A stretch of 64,000 nucleotides of DNA from Mesostigma viride (GCA_009746045.1 RPFO01002263.1:93501-157500); one strand, 5' to 3'. Shown: positions 33,005 to 44,560, counted from the first letter of the stretch. The notes: generated from the sequence alone by a model not told the origin. Numbers and translations: made by a program.

Positions 33005-33447
33005 CTTATCTTACTACCTAGATCCGAGGCGTGAGATCCAACGCCGTAATCATTACTACGTAGGATGATTGGTAGTAATTTTACTAGCCGTAAGTAAGAG
33101 TGACTGCACATCTTTGGTAGTACATTACCGACAGAGTAAATTACCGCGACGGGTCTTGGTTGGTAATCTACCACCTGTAGATTAGGTGCCAGTGATCCGA
33201 TGCTGTAAGATACGTTTCAGTAAGCTACTTCGGGGATCTTTGCCTGTACACGGCCAGATGGATAATTATATTGTAATGGAGAAGTGGGAGAACGTGCGTG
33301 TCTATTAGCAAATGCAGCGAAATATAAAAATGTAGTTATCAGCCTTTTTCGCCTATTCAGCAGTTGTCGTTGTCGGCCGTTGTCATTAAGCGGCTATAGA
33401 TTATGTGTGCTGGGGCCGGTGAAAAGACGCTAGCAAAGTTCGTCTGA

Positions 33448-34558
33448 ATGGCGTCCAATAGAGGGGATTTTATTCTTAGTGGATTGTTGGACGAGGAGAA
33501 GGCGAGGTTGCTGGCGGAGAATGCGAAAGAGCAGAGGGAAGCAGCGGAAGCCGTGCGTGGAAGATGAGGTAACGGGATGGAGTGTGGGCCCTGGCTTCTG
33601 GTTATGAAATGATGGCGGTTGCAGGCCAGCCGTGCTCGCTGGTAATGGGTGCGTGGTGTTGAAATCCAAGTTCTGCGCGTATTCTGTTTTTTGGTCAATG
33701 ATTGAAGGGATGTCGCCTTGTTTTATTTTTGTGCATCTGCGTCCCGTCGTGACTGCCTCGTCATGGACGCCCAGGGGTAGAAGTTCGAACGAGGGAATGA
33801 TTTTTCAAACGCCTGGATATGTTATGATAGTACGAATAAATGGTAATGGGTAGAGGCGGCCAAAATTTTGTTGGAAGTGTGCCAACGCCGCACATACGAC
33901 TTGAACAACCCTAGGTATCTTAGGAAAAGGAAACACGGATACGTCGGAGTGGAGGAAGAGGAAGACGATGACGATGGTGAAGACGGAGAGGTTTACAATG
34001 GAGGCCTTGAGAATGGGGAGACATTGAAGCAGGAGAGCAGGGTAGCGGTGAGTGGCCCGTCATGAATTACATTGTGGTTGCAGTTGTTAGCGAGGCGTGT
34101 TGATTGCTTCTTGCCGCGGGTAATCGCTAGCGTGCATAACCTTCTTTTTTCAACAGGTGTTCTGGTGCATTGACTGCCGCAAAGCAATTCATGGGACTGA
34201 TTATGTGCCTATCATGCCGTTTGGGAATCATACATTGCCAACATTTCGTGTTTAGAAGGCGCGCCTTCAGAAGCATATTCAGCACCGCACGAGCCAGGTG
34301 CTGAAGGCGTGCTTGGAGAGGAAGGGGTATAAAGTGCGCATGACCGCATCGAAGAAGAAGAAGCAGCAGGAATCGGGCAAGACCATGATAACCGAGCCAG
34401 GATTGGCTTTCGTGCATGCAGTACATGGTGCGGCGCAGGCAGTGAATGCTGCATCGATTGCAGCGGTGCAGCCTGTGGCCATGGCGGTGCAGGGCGCGGG
34501 TCCTGAAGTGTGGGCGTTGGCGAAGCAGATTCACGATGCTGTCATGGCCACGTTGTGA
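33448..34558 (+). pseudogene. Candidate multi-exon gene of CACTA-1 (right copy)
   Basis: Three blocks look coding. 33448-33567 starts MASNRGDFILSGLLDEEKAR, is charged and helical, and stops four bases before a GTAACG donor-like site. 33856-34047 (64 codons, after an AG acceptor and ending at a clean GTGAGT donor) contains an acidic EEEEDDDDGEDGE run. 34157-34558 follows a TTTTTTCAACAG acceptor and reads VFWCIDCRKAIHGTDYVPI, later a lysine-rich ASKKKKQQ segment and an alanine-rich helix, ending in TGA. The acidic block and the third block are in phase across the intron. An in-frame TAG at 34253-34255 is shared by both copies. I do not recognise a family. It may be an element protein or a captured host gene. 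Confidence 0.4.
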
Positions 34559-35343
34559 AGCCAAGGAATGGGTGTTGGTTCCAGTCAGGTGCCTCGCCCG
34601 GAGGAAGCTTTTCTGCTGTAAGCAGAGGTGCGGCATCAAGCATTTGCAATCGCCATGAGAGCAGTGGAGATGTCAGCGGCATGAAGCATTTGCAATCGCC
34701 ATGAGAGCAGTGGAGATGTCTGCGGCATTGGGAGATCTGCAGACAATTGCAGGAGGACATTGTGCGGTACGCTTGTAGGGTGTAAGCTGTGTTGTTCCGC
34801 TCGCTAATGGACATGTGCCCCTGTAACCTCTTCCAGGCTAGTATCTGCTATCCACCTCTTCAGGCTTGAAAAGTAAATTGCTGTACGGTTCACAATTGGC
34901 ATGGCTTGACATGCACGCGTCCTTGACTGTGGTCTGCATGGGTTTGGGGTTTAGCGGTTTACATCAGACTCTGCTGTGTATCTGCTTAATCAGCCGACGT
35001 GTCACATGGGGACAGCAACGGCGCTGGGATGCAGCCCGGTGTGAATGCGAGTAAGGTACGCGCTGGCATGCATGGCGGATGGGGCGTGGAAGCCACGACC
35101 CACGTTTTTGTGTGTGCACGGGGGGCTAGGGGGCAAGTCGTTGTGTTGCTGCCATCCATATGGCCATGGATATGCGGGAAGCTTTCCCTGTACCCATACT
35201 TAATGATGCATGGACTGGTTGTGACAGCCAAGGGTTTAGCTGTCGTGGGTTTGCTGAGTGATCATGGCAGTCTGCTAGGCTGGTGCTAGAACAGCCATAG
35301 CGCGGTTACTGCTATGTCTTGCCCGTGCTAACTGATGCTGCAG

Positions 35344-35470
35344 CCATGCGTGGAGCGCGAATCGTCCCGTGAGGAGAAGGAGGAGGCGGGGCCGGTGCAC
35401 CCATGGGCAGGGCCGGAGAAGAAGGACGCGGAGCACCCAGTGTGGGAGAAGGAGAAGGCGGGGAAGCACT
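35344..35470 (+). other. Possible lysine/glutamate-rich terminal exon
   Basis: After a GATGCTGCAG acceptor-like site the frame reads a charged stretch rich in EEKEE and EKEKAGKH, then stops with TGA at 35468-35470. The left copy has the same segment at 8644-8770 on the minus strand with minor changes. Could be the C-terminal exon of the gene at 33448 or a separate unit; no domain is recognised. Confidence 0.2.
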
Positions 35471-35661
35471 GAAGCTCCACCCCATGTCAGGCCTCTAGTA
35501 TAGGTGCCAGTTAACTAAACCCATGCACGTGCAGGTTGTAGCTCAGAATGTATTTAAAATCATATGCCCCTTTTCAGGTATATGTGTAACAGTGACTCCC
35601 AACGGATATATGTTCCTAATTTATTAAATTCTTACTGAATAATTGTTGTCTTTATGAACCC

Positions 35662-35874
35662 ATGAAGAGCAAAGCCCGGTGGGGAGTACATGTAACGCAT
35701 TACCACGAGAAGGGGTCCCCACACCGCATTTCTTCGCTCTCTGTTCCTATGCAGAACAAGAAGAGGTGGAAGACCAATGTCCCGGCTCACACGCCAGCCC
35801 ATGTGGGTAAGCCCCCTCCCCCAAAGCGGAAGGGGCGCTTTGGGGAGAAGTGTAGTGAGGATTTTGTAGACTAG
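35662..35874 (+). CDS. Small basic ORF of CACTA-1, unknown
   Basis: Seventy codons starting MKSKARWGVHVTHYHEKG, with a basic proline/lysine segment (KPPPPKRKGR) resembling a nuclear localisation signal, ending EDFVD. The left copy at 8239-8451 on the minus strand is the same length. It may be an independent small protein or an exon. Conservation is weak evidence because the copies are recent. Confidence 0.25.
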   Translation: MKSKARWGVHVTHYHEKGSPHRISSLSVPMQNKKRWKTNVPAHTPAHVGKPPPPKRKGRFGEKCSEDFVD

Positions 35875-36332
35875 ATAGCTTAGAGTTAGCTTATTTCGAT
35901 GTTGCGGCTTGACCCACCTCTACCCATTCAGCAAGGAATATGCATGTGCTGCATGATCTCCCAACGGAGGCATGTTATAATTTTATTTGATTCTTTAATG
36001 TAGTGTCTTGGGGCATGATGCAGATGAGATTTGTAACTTCCGTGTAATTATGTTTCTAAAGAGATTAGCATAGTACTCTAAACATGCCCATGCGCATGAC
36101 ACGCAAGTACTAACTTACTTACACCAGACCTGGCAATAAACAAGCATTGATGGGATGGACCCAGCGATACATAATGGGCGTGCATGCGTAAAAAATATAC
36201 ACTATGCATGGCCCAATGGGCATGCATTCAAATAATTACAAATGAAGGCCGCCATGAGAGCACTGAAGCTAAACCAGACCGGGCCACAATTAACCCTCCA
36301 GCACCAAAGTTCCACTGCATCATGTAAGACAA

Positions 36333-37330
36333 GCCATCCATCCATCCATCCATCCATCCATCCATCCATCCATCCATCCATCCATCCATCCATCCATCCA
36401 TCCATCCATCCATCCATCCATCCATCCATCCATCCATCCATCCATCCATCCATCCATCCATCCATCCATCCATCCATCCATCCATCCATCCATCCATCCA
36501 TCCATCCATCCATCCATCCATCCATCCATCCATCCATCCATCCATCCATCCATCCATCCATCCATCCATCCATCCATCCATCCATCCATCCATCCATCCA
36601 TCCATCCATCCATCCATCCATCCATCCATCCATCCATCCATCCATCCATCCATCCATCCATCCATCCATCCATCCATCCATCCATCCATCCATCCATCCA
36701 TCCATCCATCCATCCATCCATCCATCCATCCATCCATCCATCCATCCATCCATCCATCCATCCATCCATCCATCCATCCATCCATCCATCCATCCATCCA
36801 TCCATCCATCCATCCATCCATCCATCCATCCATCCATCCATCCATCCATCCATCCATCCATCCATCCATCCATCCATCCATCCATCCATCCATCCATCCA
36901 TCCATCCATCCATCCATCCATCCATCCATCCATCCATCCATCCATCCATCCATCCATCCATCCATCCATCCATCCATCCATCCATCCATCCATCCATCCA
37001 TCCATCCATCCATCCATCCATCCATCCATCCATCCATCCATCCATCCATCCATCCATCCATCCATCCATCCATCCATCCATCCATCCATCCATCCATCCA
37101 TCCATCCATCCATCCATCCATCCATCCATCCATCCATCCATCCATCCATCCATCCATCCATCCATCCATCCATCCATCCATCCATCCATCCATCCATCCA
37201 TCCATCCATCCATCCATCCATCCATCCATCCATCCATCCATCCATCCATCCATCCATCCATCCATCCATCCATCCATCCATCCATCCATCCATCCATCCA
37301 TCCATCCATCCATCCATCCATCCATCCATC
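36333..37330. repeat. (CCAT)n microsatellite, uninterrupted
   Basis: 998 bp of CCAT repeats, the right-copy equivalent of the two left arrays. Exact length should be treated with caution in any assembly. Confidence 0.95.
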
Positions 37331-37559
37331 GGGGTATAGTCCTAGTACAGCCATGCTACGTCCTGGCTATGATGAGATTACTTGCCCACGCTCCTAGTGT
37401 TATGCCATGCTCACATGAGTCTTATTGCACCCACAGATTGCCGGATCGTTAGCGTGTCCGTTTAGCTAGCGTTCCCGAATGCAGCTGTGGCATGCCTTAG
37501 GCATGAAGGAGAGTGGGGGTCTCTGCCCTTTCTCCTGTTGTGCACACACAGGCATTAAA

Positions 37560-37690
37560 AGCACTTCGGTGCTCCGTGACTCCCCAACGGGAGCACGTGT
37601 TTAAATAATTAATTAATGAATGAATCGGGGTTAACTAATGCTCCTTGACTCCCTAATGGGGGCATGAGTTTAATAAATGAATTAAGTAGT
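37560..37690 (+). repeat. Two stacked LINE-like 3' tails, right CACTA-1 copy
   Basis: Counterpart of 5394-5513. Each unit has the GTGCTCCGTGACTCCCCAAC type hairpin followed by a TTAA/TGAA tetranucleotide tract. Tract lengths differ from the left copy, as expected for slippage. Confidence 0.5.
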
Positions 37691-38789
37691 TAGTTAATAA
37701 ATCAGGTTGATTCAGATGAGGTCCCTGCTGGTTCCTTGTGGACTGGCCAGCCAGGGAGATATCTTCTTACATGGTCAGGCCCTTGCCGACCATGTAACAA
37801 CCTGTTAGGCGACGCAGTGGCCAACATTGGACATACCGCCATATGTTTGTCTCCGCGATATGATTTTAGCTGACATGCAGAGCACAGACACTGTTGGCGT
37901 CATCCGCTCAACCCCTCTTATTCATACATGGGACCTCGGATATGTAGGATTAGTAGCGTTGCCCAGGCGGACATTGTCAAAGACTACGACCCCCCAGTTG
38001 TGGGTCCTAGGAAATTTAACAAGCATGATTGTCTCCTTGTTGATAGGCATTAATTCATCCTTGATGATAGGCATTGCTTGCGTGCAAGATTAGCTCGAGG
38101 CCCATATTTTAGACTACTAGCTGAGCTGTGGACATACATGTAGTTATTGACGTCTTGACGGATATTGACGTCTTGGGGGACTTCCACTATATCTTCTTTG
38201 GGGAATTCAGAGATCCCGGTCCCCCAACATGGACATGAGACTAATTAAAATCAATTAATCAATGTCATGAATAGAGCGCGTTCATGACGTTCAGTCATGA
38301 ACAGAGCCCTAACCTTAAACACATAAGAAAACAATTATGGCGGGCCATGTGACCAATGTAAGAAGCTTAGCCCCCAAACATATTGTTGTCTCACGTAATG
38401 AATCACTTGCTGATCAACAAATCGATGGTTATCTCATAGGCACAATGTACCTCTGACCATCATTGCTGGCCCATGCATGCATGCACCAATGGCAGCCTAC
38501 ATGACACATACATCGCTTATTTGCCATGTAAAAAATGCGACAAAGTGTCCATATAGGTACTCATAGATTAGCACAAATTCCTTAGCACGATGTGGACAAC
38601 TTTACTTAACGGTGAAAGCCTGTCTCGCCCTTATTGCCTTGAGGGTTCCCGGCGATAGGTCCTGTCTGTTGGTCGACATTTTTCTTTTGCAGCTGGCCAT
38701 CGTCGGTAGGTATGAATGATCTCGATGCTAGCAATTACGATGATGATACCCGAGGTAGTCTATACCTAGGATCGAGAGCTTCTTCTTGT

Positions 38790-39530
38790 ATGGCAATGCC
38801 GGCAGTTAACTATTACTCCGAATAAAGAGTTAAGAGGTTGGCCCTCGGCAGTCGGCATGGCGATCACGGAGCGATGACGGGGCGATGACGGGGCGATGAC
38901 GGGGCGTTGACGCGCGTGATGAATAGGATCTGTTTGACAGGCGGCGGCTATTGGTAATATAGATTGTTGATTAAGAGAAGAGTTTAGATGTTGGCCCGTG
39001 GGCGATGACGGTGACGGCGTCACCGTCATCGCCCTCGACGGGCGTCATGAATACGACCTTTTTGATATGCGGCGGCTATTGGTAATATAGGTCGTTGACT
39101 ACTACTCCGAATACAAATGTAAAGAGTTAAGAGGTTGGCCCTCGGCTGGCTCGGCATGGCGATCACGGGGCGATGACGGGGCGATGACGGGGCGTTGACG
39201 CGCGTGATGAATAGGATCTGTTTGATAGGCGGCGGCTATTGGTAATATAGATTGTTGATTAAGAGAAGAGTTTAGATGTTGGCCCGTCGAGGGCGATGAC
39301 GGTGACGACCGTCACCGTCATCGCCCTCGACGGGCCCGATGAAAAACCGATGTTTGATATGCGGCAGCTATTGGTAGTATAGGTCGTTGACTATCACTCC
39401 GAATAAACAGTTAACAGGTTAAGGCCCTCGGCCGGGCGATGACGGGGCGATGACGGGGCGTTGACGCTCGTGATGAATAGGACCTGTTTAATAGGCGGCG
39501 GCTATCGCTAATATATAGGTCGGATATTTG
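38790..39530. repeat. Tandem repeat with embedded hairpins, right CACTA-1 copy
   Basis: About three degenerate units of 200-300 bp, each with CGATGACGGGG runs, a TTGATAGGCGGCGGCTATTGG word and a block ending GTTAAGAGGTTGGCCCTCG. Two units carry long hairpins of GGGCGATGACGGTGACG and its complement. The left copy (2230-2530) has fewer units, so copy number changed after the two transposons separated. Confidence 0.7.
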
Positions 39531-40154
39531 TGTAGCACCCCCCTCCTTCCCACGGCAGGTACGCAGCGACTCGCTGTTGTGCTGGCTGCAGTTGTGTACC
39601 ACCTGTACGGTTTTTGTGTACCACCTCCCTCCTTCCCACGGCAGGTACGCAGCGACTCGCTGTTGTGCTGGCTGCAGTTGTGTACCACCTGTACGGTATT
39701 TGTGTACCACCCCCTCCTTCCCACGGCAGGTACGCAGCGACTCGCTGTTGTGCTGGCTGCAGTTGTGTACCACCTGTACGGTTTTTGTGTACCACCTCCC
39801 TCCTTCCCACGGCAGGTACGCAGCGACTCGCTGTTGTGCTGGCTGCAGTTGTGTACCACCTGTACGGTATTTGTGTACCACCCCCTCCTTCCCACGGCAG
39901 GTACGCAGCGCCCGGCTGTTGTCCTGGCTGCAGTTGTGTATGGTACCACCTGTACGGTATTTGTGTACCACCACCCTCCATGGCCCATGCAGCCCGGCCC
40001 GGCATCGTGCCGTCGCCGACCCGACAACGTTTTCTCGAACAACACGAATTTGAATTTTAGGGACTGGAGCGGCTGGCACGCTAGCGGCACGACCAACGGA
40101 ACAAGAGAACCGAGAAACTGTGGCCGCCAGGAGGATAAAGGTTTCAAGGCGCAT
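39411..40154 (-). CDS. Doubtful ORF with hydrophobic N-terminus reading into minisatellite
   Basis: A 247-codon frame starts MRLETFILLAATVSRFSCS, a plausible signal-peptide-like hydrophobic start, followed by a short proline/alanine stretch and then about five minisatellite-encoded repeats. The left copy keeps the same start (572-865) but stops after 97 codons because its array has changed. A longer frame on the opposite strand (39528-40412, 294 codons; left copy 314-1177) is also open in both copies, so open frames here may simply reflect stop-poor repeats. I recognise no domain. It could be an element-encoded secreted or membrane protein, or noise. Confidence 0.15.
   Translation of the reverse strand: MRLETFILLAATVSRFSCSVGRAASVPAAPVPKIQIRVVRENVVGSATARCRAGLHGPWRVVVHKYRTGGTIHNCSQDNSRALRTCRGKEGVVHKYRTGGTQLQPAQQRVAAYLPWEGGRWYTKTVQVVHNCSQHNSESLRTCRGKEGVVHKYRTGGTQLQPAQQRVAAYLPWEGGRWYTKTVQVVHNCSQHNSESLRTCRGKEGGATQISDLYISDSRRLLNRSYSSRASTPRHRPVIARPRALTC
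39540..39975. repeat. GC-rich minisatellite, right CACTA-1 copy
   Basis: Five or so tandem units of 87-88 bp, reverse complement of the array at 740-1165. Units alternate between a TTTTTGTG and a TATTTGTG variant, suggesting a higher-order two-unit repeat. Confidence 0.8.
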
Positions 40155-40975
40155 GCGTTTGAGGCTAGCCAGAACCGAATGCGAGGTTTTACTTTATCAA
40201 ACCGATGTATATCAATGTGGCCAGAATTCTTTTCCAGTTGCGGGGTCGTGTGTCGCCAATTTGTTGTTGGGCCGGGCACTTCAATCGTGATTGCAAGAAG
40301 TCAGTTCACGACGCCGTTAGCGTGGCATTTATGTACAGCAATTCATCGTTCGGCTTCTTTATCCTATCGGCAACTCCTCACGACGTGTGAGCGTGAGTCG
40401 GTTGTCGTGTGAATGGACACTTTCTGGGAAAGTAAGTCACTAGAGTGCCAATTTCACCGATCGCAAAACATTTACCCAGTTTGGGCAGATAGACCTGGCT
40501 AAATACGAGGGCGAGCGGAAGTAATTGTTGATGCATAGCCATCTGCTTCCTGCGCTTTGTAATTGTAATGAGTTGTTCGCAAATTGGCGTCTCTAGCGGT
40601 TACTCCTCTGTGCACAGCTGGCGACCAAGAAGACTTCATTGGCAGCCGGACTGCGGATGCGCGTCGTTGGAATATTAGCAACGTTAACATGTTTGCTGCG
40701 TTTTTTGTGAAGCTTGTCTAGCCGACTGCATTTGGGAGACTTGGCAAGGTTGCCTCCAATCGTTGAAGTCACAACCTGGGTGTCAATTCACGTTTACTAG
40801 CCACGGTCATAGTAACATTCTAATGGCATTTGTCCCAGTTTCAACATGGGTTTTCACTCTGATCTGATGGAGTGAAGGGCCTAGCTCCGTGGTTTTGTGT
40901 CATTGTAGCAGTTTAGTCGCCTGCTAACGTAGTGAATCTTCCATCCCACCTCTCCCACCCCCACCCGCACTTCTC

Positions 40976-41154
<179 letters not shown>

Positions 41155-41872
41155 TCCCACCCCCGCTCTCTTGTCCCTCCCGCACCCCTCCTCTCTCTTT
41201 CCCTTTTCCTTGGCTGTTGAGAAGGACTGGGGTGAAAACTCCAGACCGTTGGTGGCTGCCTTCAAGCAGGAAGTTTCAAGGATCAACAAGTTTTTGTGAG
41301 CTGTCTGATATGGTCACTGCTGCGACAAAGGTGAGTTATCTTGTTTTTCATGTAATTTTTTTGCTGTAGCTAGGTAAGCCGGCCATTTTGTACTCCCCTT
41401 TCTTTTGCTCTCACGATTTATTCTTGTTGTGGTTTATATGGTCCCGTTAAGTGGCATGCATTATCATTATCCACATTAGTGTGAGAAACCATCCGCAGTG
41501 TTGTAGCTTGCATCTATAACAACAGTTTTTGCTGCCGCCGCCACTGCTATTACCAACATTAAGTCATTCTTGCTTTCTAAGCACTCTTTTTCCTCTTAGG
41601 CTGTTGGTTGGGATACCAGCCACCCTTGCACGCATAAATTCAAGCACCGGGTGCATGTGAAAACACAACCAAGGCAAGAATGTCCCCCTCTCGCAATATC
41701 CCACCCACGCAACGCACCCAATGCAGCAAGAATGGGACCACCTTGTTGCCATGAGCTCTAGCACCGTTGCCACCCCTAGCTTTCTACTGTTCCCGTCCAT
41801 CCTTATTTACACTGGCTGCTTTGCTTGCATTTCTGGCTCAGTGCCAGTTTGCACTTGCTAGCTTGCTAAGAC

Positions 41873-42290
41873 AATAATGCAGCTTGCAAACGGCAAGGGC
41901 AAGCACCCGGGTAAGAGCAAAGGCAACCGCACGAGCAAAGGAAAGGGAAACTGGAAGAGCAAGCACAAGGCCAAGGAAAGGACAAAGGCACTTGTGCTTG
42001 CCAAAAGGGCAGGCTCAAGGGAAATGACAAGGGCAAGGGCAGGGGCAGGCACAAGGGAAGCGGATAAGGGCAAGGGCAGGCGCAAGGGAAAGAGATTAGG
42101 ACAAGTCAAGCACGAGGGAACGGACAAGGGCAAGGGCAGGCACAAGGGAAAAGATGAAGACAAGGGCAGGCACTAGGGAAAGGATGAGGGCAACGGCAAA
42201 CACTGGGGATCAAAGGATAGGGGCAAGGGCAGATGCTAGGGTAACAGTTAGGGCAAAGGCAGGCACAAGAGAAGAATAAGGGGCCGTGAA
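41873..42290. repeat. Purine-rich cryptic minisatellite (AAGGGCAAGGGCAGGCAC type)
   Basis: Roughly 25-30 bp units with GGGCAAGGGCAGGCACAAGGG words, strongly strand-asymmetric. One frame (41877-42176) encodes a very basic G/K/R-rich peptide and the opposite strand a proline/leucine-rich one. I see no independent evidence that either is translated. Confidence 0.7.
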
Positions 42291-42489
42291 GTATAAGTGG
42301 AAATGCGGGTGGCGACATGGGGTTCGATCGGGCCTGCTGATGCAAATGCAGATTTCAACTGCAGTGACAAACACAAGCGTAGACATAGGCAACGACAAAT
42401 TCCTTGCATGCGTGCCTTGCTCTTCACCGGCTGGCTCGTTTGCTAGTTGTCTAACAGTTTCTACCGATAAACATCACTTGCCATTGTAA

Positions 42490-42760
42490 GGTCTGCCTTG
42501 CTGCCGTGCTAGTGGGTAGCTGGGTGATCGTGCTTGTTCCTTGTCAAGGGAGGGATGCATGTGGAGTAGGTGGGTGGGTGTGCTTGTTCCTTGCCAAGGA
42601 AGGGATGCACAAAGGTTAGATAGGTGCACGTGCTTGTTTCTTGTCAAGGGAGGGACGCACAAAGGGTAGGTGGGGGCACATGGTTGTGCCTCGTCAAGGG
42701 CGGGATGCACGAAGGGTAGGTGGGGGCATGTGGTTGGTCCTTGTCTTTTCACCGCCCAAG
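42490..42760. repeat. Minisatellite, about 65-bp units
   Basis: Four degenerate copies containing GTGCTTGTTCCTTGTCAAGG, then AGGGATGCAC, then AGGTGGGTGGG. No gene seen. Confidence 0.75.
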
Positions 42761-42896
42761 CGATGGCGATGTAGCATGCATTATACATTTATTCGTGCAT
42801 TAAAAATCACTTTCCTTACAAGCGGCCTTAGCCGACTCCATCTGCCGTTGCCATTTCTCCGTATTGCATTGTCCGGACACGGTTTTTGTGTCGCAG

Positions 42897-43172
42897 GTCT
42901 TCCCCCGTAAAGGCACAAGCTGCCTGCGCGCGGAATTATGTGCAGACACCTCGGTTTCCAACACGACGGCTTCCCGCACATATCGAGCTCTGGATGTACA
43001 ACATCTTCCCCCGGCGCACTTGCTCCCGGATGGAGCTTCTGTGCGGTGCCGACATCCCCGGAGCTGTCCTAAGCACCGCATGGAAACAGTATTTCAAGCC
43101 ACGAAGAGAAGCCACGAATTTGATATTGACTTGATATTGTCGTCAGAAGACTTGATATGCTATTTTCTGTGA
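42897..43172 (+). CDS. Candidate terminal exon in CACTA-1, unknown product
   Basis: An acceptor-like TTTTTGTGTCGCAG precedes an in-phase frame of 91 codons ending EDLICYFL and TGA. It contains a cysteine/histidine-bearing stretch (VRCRHPRSCPKHRME) that could coordinate zinc, and an acidic DIDLILSSEDL tail. Upstream exons cannot be fixed because the preceding 1 kb is minisatellite. The left-copy equivalent lies outside the window. No family recognised. Confidence 0.3.
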   Translation, partial: VFPRKGTSCLRAELCADTSVSNTTASRTYRALDVQHLPPAHLLPDGASVRCRHPRSCPKHRMETVFQATKRSHEFDIDLILSSEDLICYFL

Positions 43173-43447
43173 AGGCGTTGGATTTTTGTGCATGACATGT
43201 AATCCTGCATTTAATAATGAAATTTTTTATGAAATAGGAACTCGTCTTGCATGAGCCTTGCTGCAAATGCCATTCATTTTTTTCCCCCGGGTAAATGGGT
43301 GTTAGGGGTTAGGTTGACCGAAATGATAAGTGAAATCAAAGTGACATGCGTACTGCAATTCAGAACGACATAGCGACATGATTGTAGTACCGGTAGTGTA
43401 CGCGAGAAGCATACGACGTCGTAACCTACGGGACCGAGTACCGGGAT

Positions 43448-43655
43448 CGTAAATTACCAACTCGTAAATTACTACCTCGCAAATTACTACCTCGTACCTT
43501 ACTACCTCGTAAATTACTACCTCGTACATTACTACCTCGTAAATTACTACCTCGTAAATTACTACCTCGTACATTACTACCTCGTAAATTACTACCTCGT
43601 AAATTACTACCTCGTAAATTACTACCTCGTAAATTACTACCTCGTAAATTACTAC
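43448..43655. repeat. Subterminal 15-bp tandem array of CACTA-1
   Basis: About fourteen near-perfect copies of CTCGTAAATTACTAC lie 100-350 bp inside the TIR. The opposite end (33005-33180, and 10930-11116 in the left copy) carries dispersed versions of the same GTAATTTAC/GTAGTAA words in both orientations. Subterminal arrays of this kind bind transposase accessory protein in characterised plant CACTA elements; that role here is inference. Confidence 0.75.
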
Positions 43656-43747
43656 GTCGGATCTCACCTCGGATCTAGTTCGTAACTTACGACACAGACT
43701 ACGACGTAGTATCTAAACTGTAAGAGTAGTCTTGACGGTAAATTACC

Positions 43748-43803
43748 ACCTCGTAATTTACGCCTCGGATGCTTTTTACCACCCTCGGACGAAAAGTATA
43801 GTG
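43748..43803 (-). repeat. CACTA-1 terminal inverted repeat, right copy, 3' end
   Basis: Reverse complement of 32949-33004, ending CGAAAAGTATAGTG directly before the resumed gag coding sequence of element 2. Confidence 0.9.
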
Positions 43804-44560
43804 GACGGACCAGTTGTATGAGTGTTTCAGCGGCAAGTACGTGGGTGGTAAGCGCCCTCGTCAAGGGGTCGACGAGGAGGCCGCTGAACCTGCGGTTAAG
43901 TCCATGAGGGGATCGGGCCACGGGGGCCCAGCGCCCTCGAGAGGGCCTGAGACCTCTTCAAGGGGTCGAGGAAGGTCCAGGAGGGGGCGTGACAGAATGG
44001 CTGGACGGGGGACACCGCCGAAGTCGGGACATCCACAGTCCCAGTTTGACTTCAAGAGGGTGGGTGGTCCTCCCAAGGCTGGGCCCAGCAGTGGGACCTC
44101 ACGGGACATCAGTCAGGTGGAATGTTATTTCTGCCAAGGGAAGGGTCACTTCAGGAATGAGTGTCCCTCGTACCTGAGGCAGGAAGGTCAGAGCAAGCCA
44201 GCTCAGGGTGGCAGCAAGGACAAGGCTGGTCCATCCCAGGATAAGGGCAAGGGCAAGGCTGCTGATCATTGACTTGAGCCTGCACACATCCCTGAACCCT
44301 GGAGGGTGCCCCCAGGGGTGTGTAATGTAGCTGCTAGTGACGGCAGTGAGGGGCAGCCCCATGCTCTAGTGACAGAGCCTATTGGACACGATGGGGCAAG
44401 CTTGGTTACCACAGAGAGTATGCCAGCTGTAGCTGCAGTGGTTACTCGCCAACGTGCCCGCCATGGCGGTGCTGAGCCTGAGGTAGGACCTGGTGATGTG
44501 GACCCAGGTGGATCTCAGAAGCATATTCTGACCGTGCAGGACTGGCACAGGATGGTCAGG
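43804..44560 (+). pseudogene. Element 2 gag 3' part and start of integrase linker
   Basis: Resumes at DQLYECFSGKYVGGKR. The RG-rich segment leads to CYFCQGKGHFRNEC (C-x2-C-x4-H-x4-C, about 44123-44164), ending KGKAADH and stop at 44272. The next frame, MPPGVCNVAASDGSEGQ (44306 on), is the integrase-linker polyprotein of element 1. It is cut after the codons for QDWHRMV by the gypsy LTR. Confidence 0.75.

Noticed and set aside
1-40725. Giant palindrome as an organelle or viral inverted repeat
   Set aside because: The arms end exactly at CACTA TIRs at 11172 and 32949 with unrelated flanks, so they are two transposon copies.
43448-43655. CRISPR-like array of short repeats
   Set aside because: The repeats are contiguous, without unique spacers, and the context is eukaryotic.
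43302-43667. ORF of VVIYE repeats
   Set aside because: Product of the 15-bp subterminal array of CACTA-1; frame preserved only because 15 is divisible by three.
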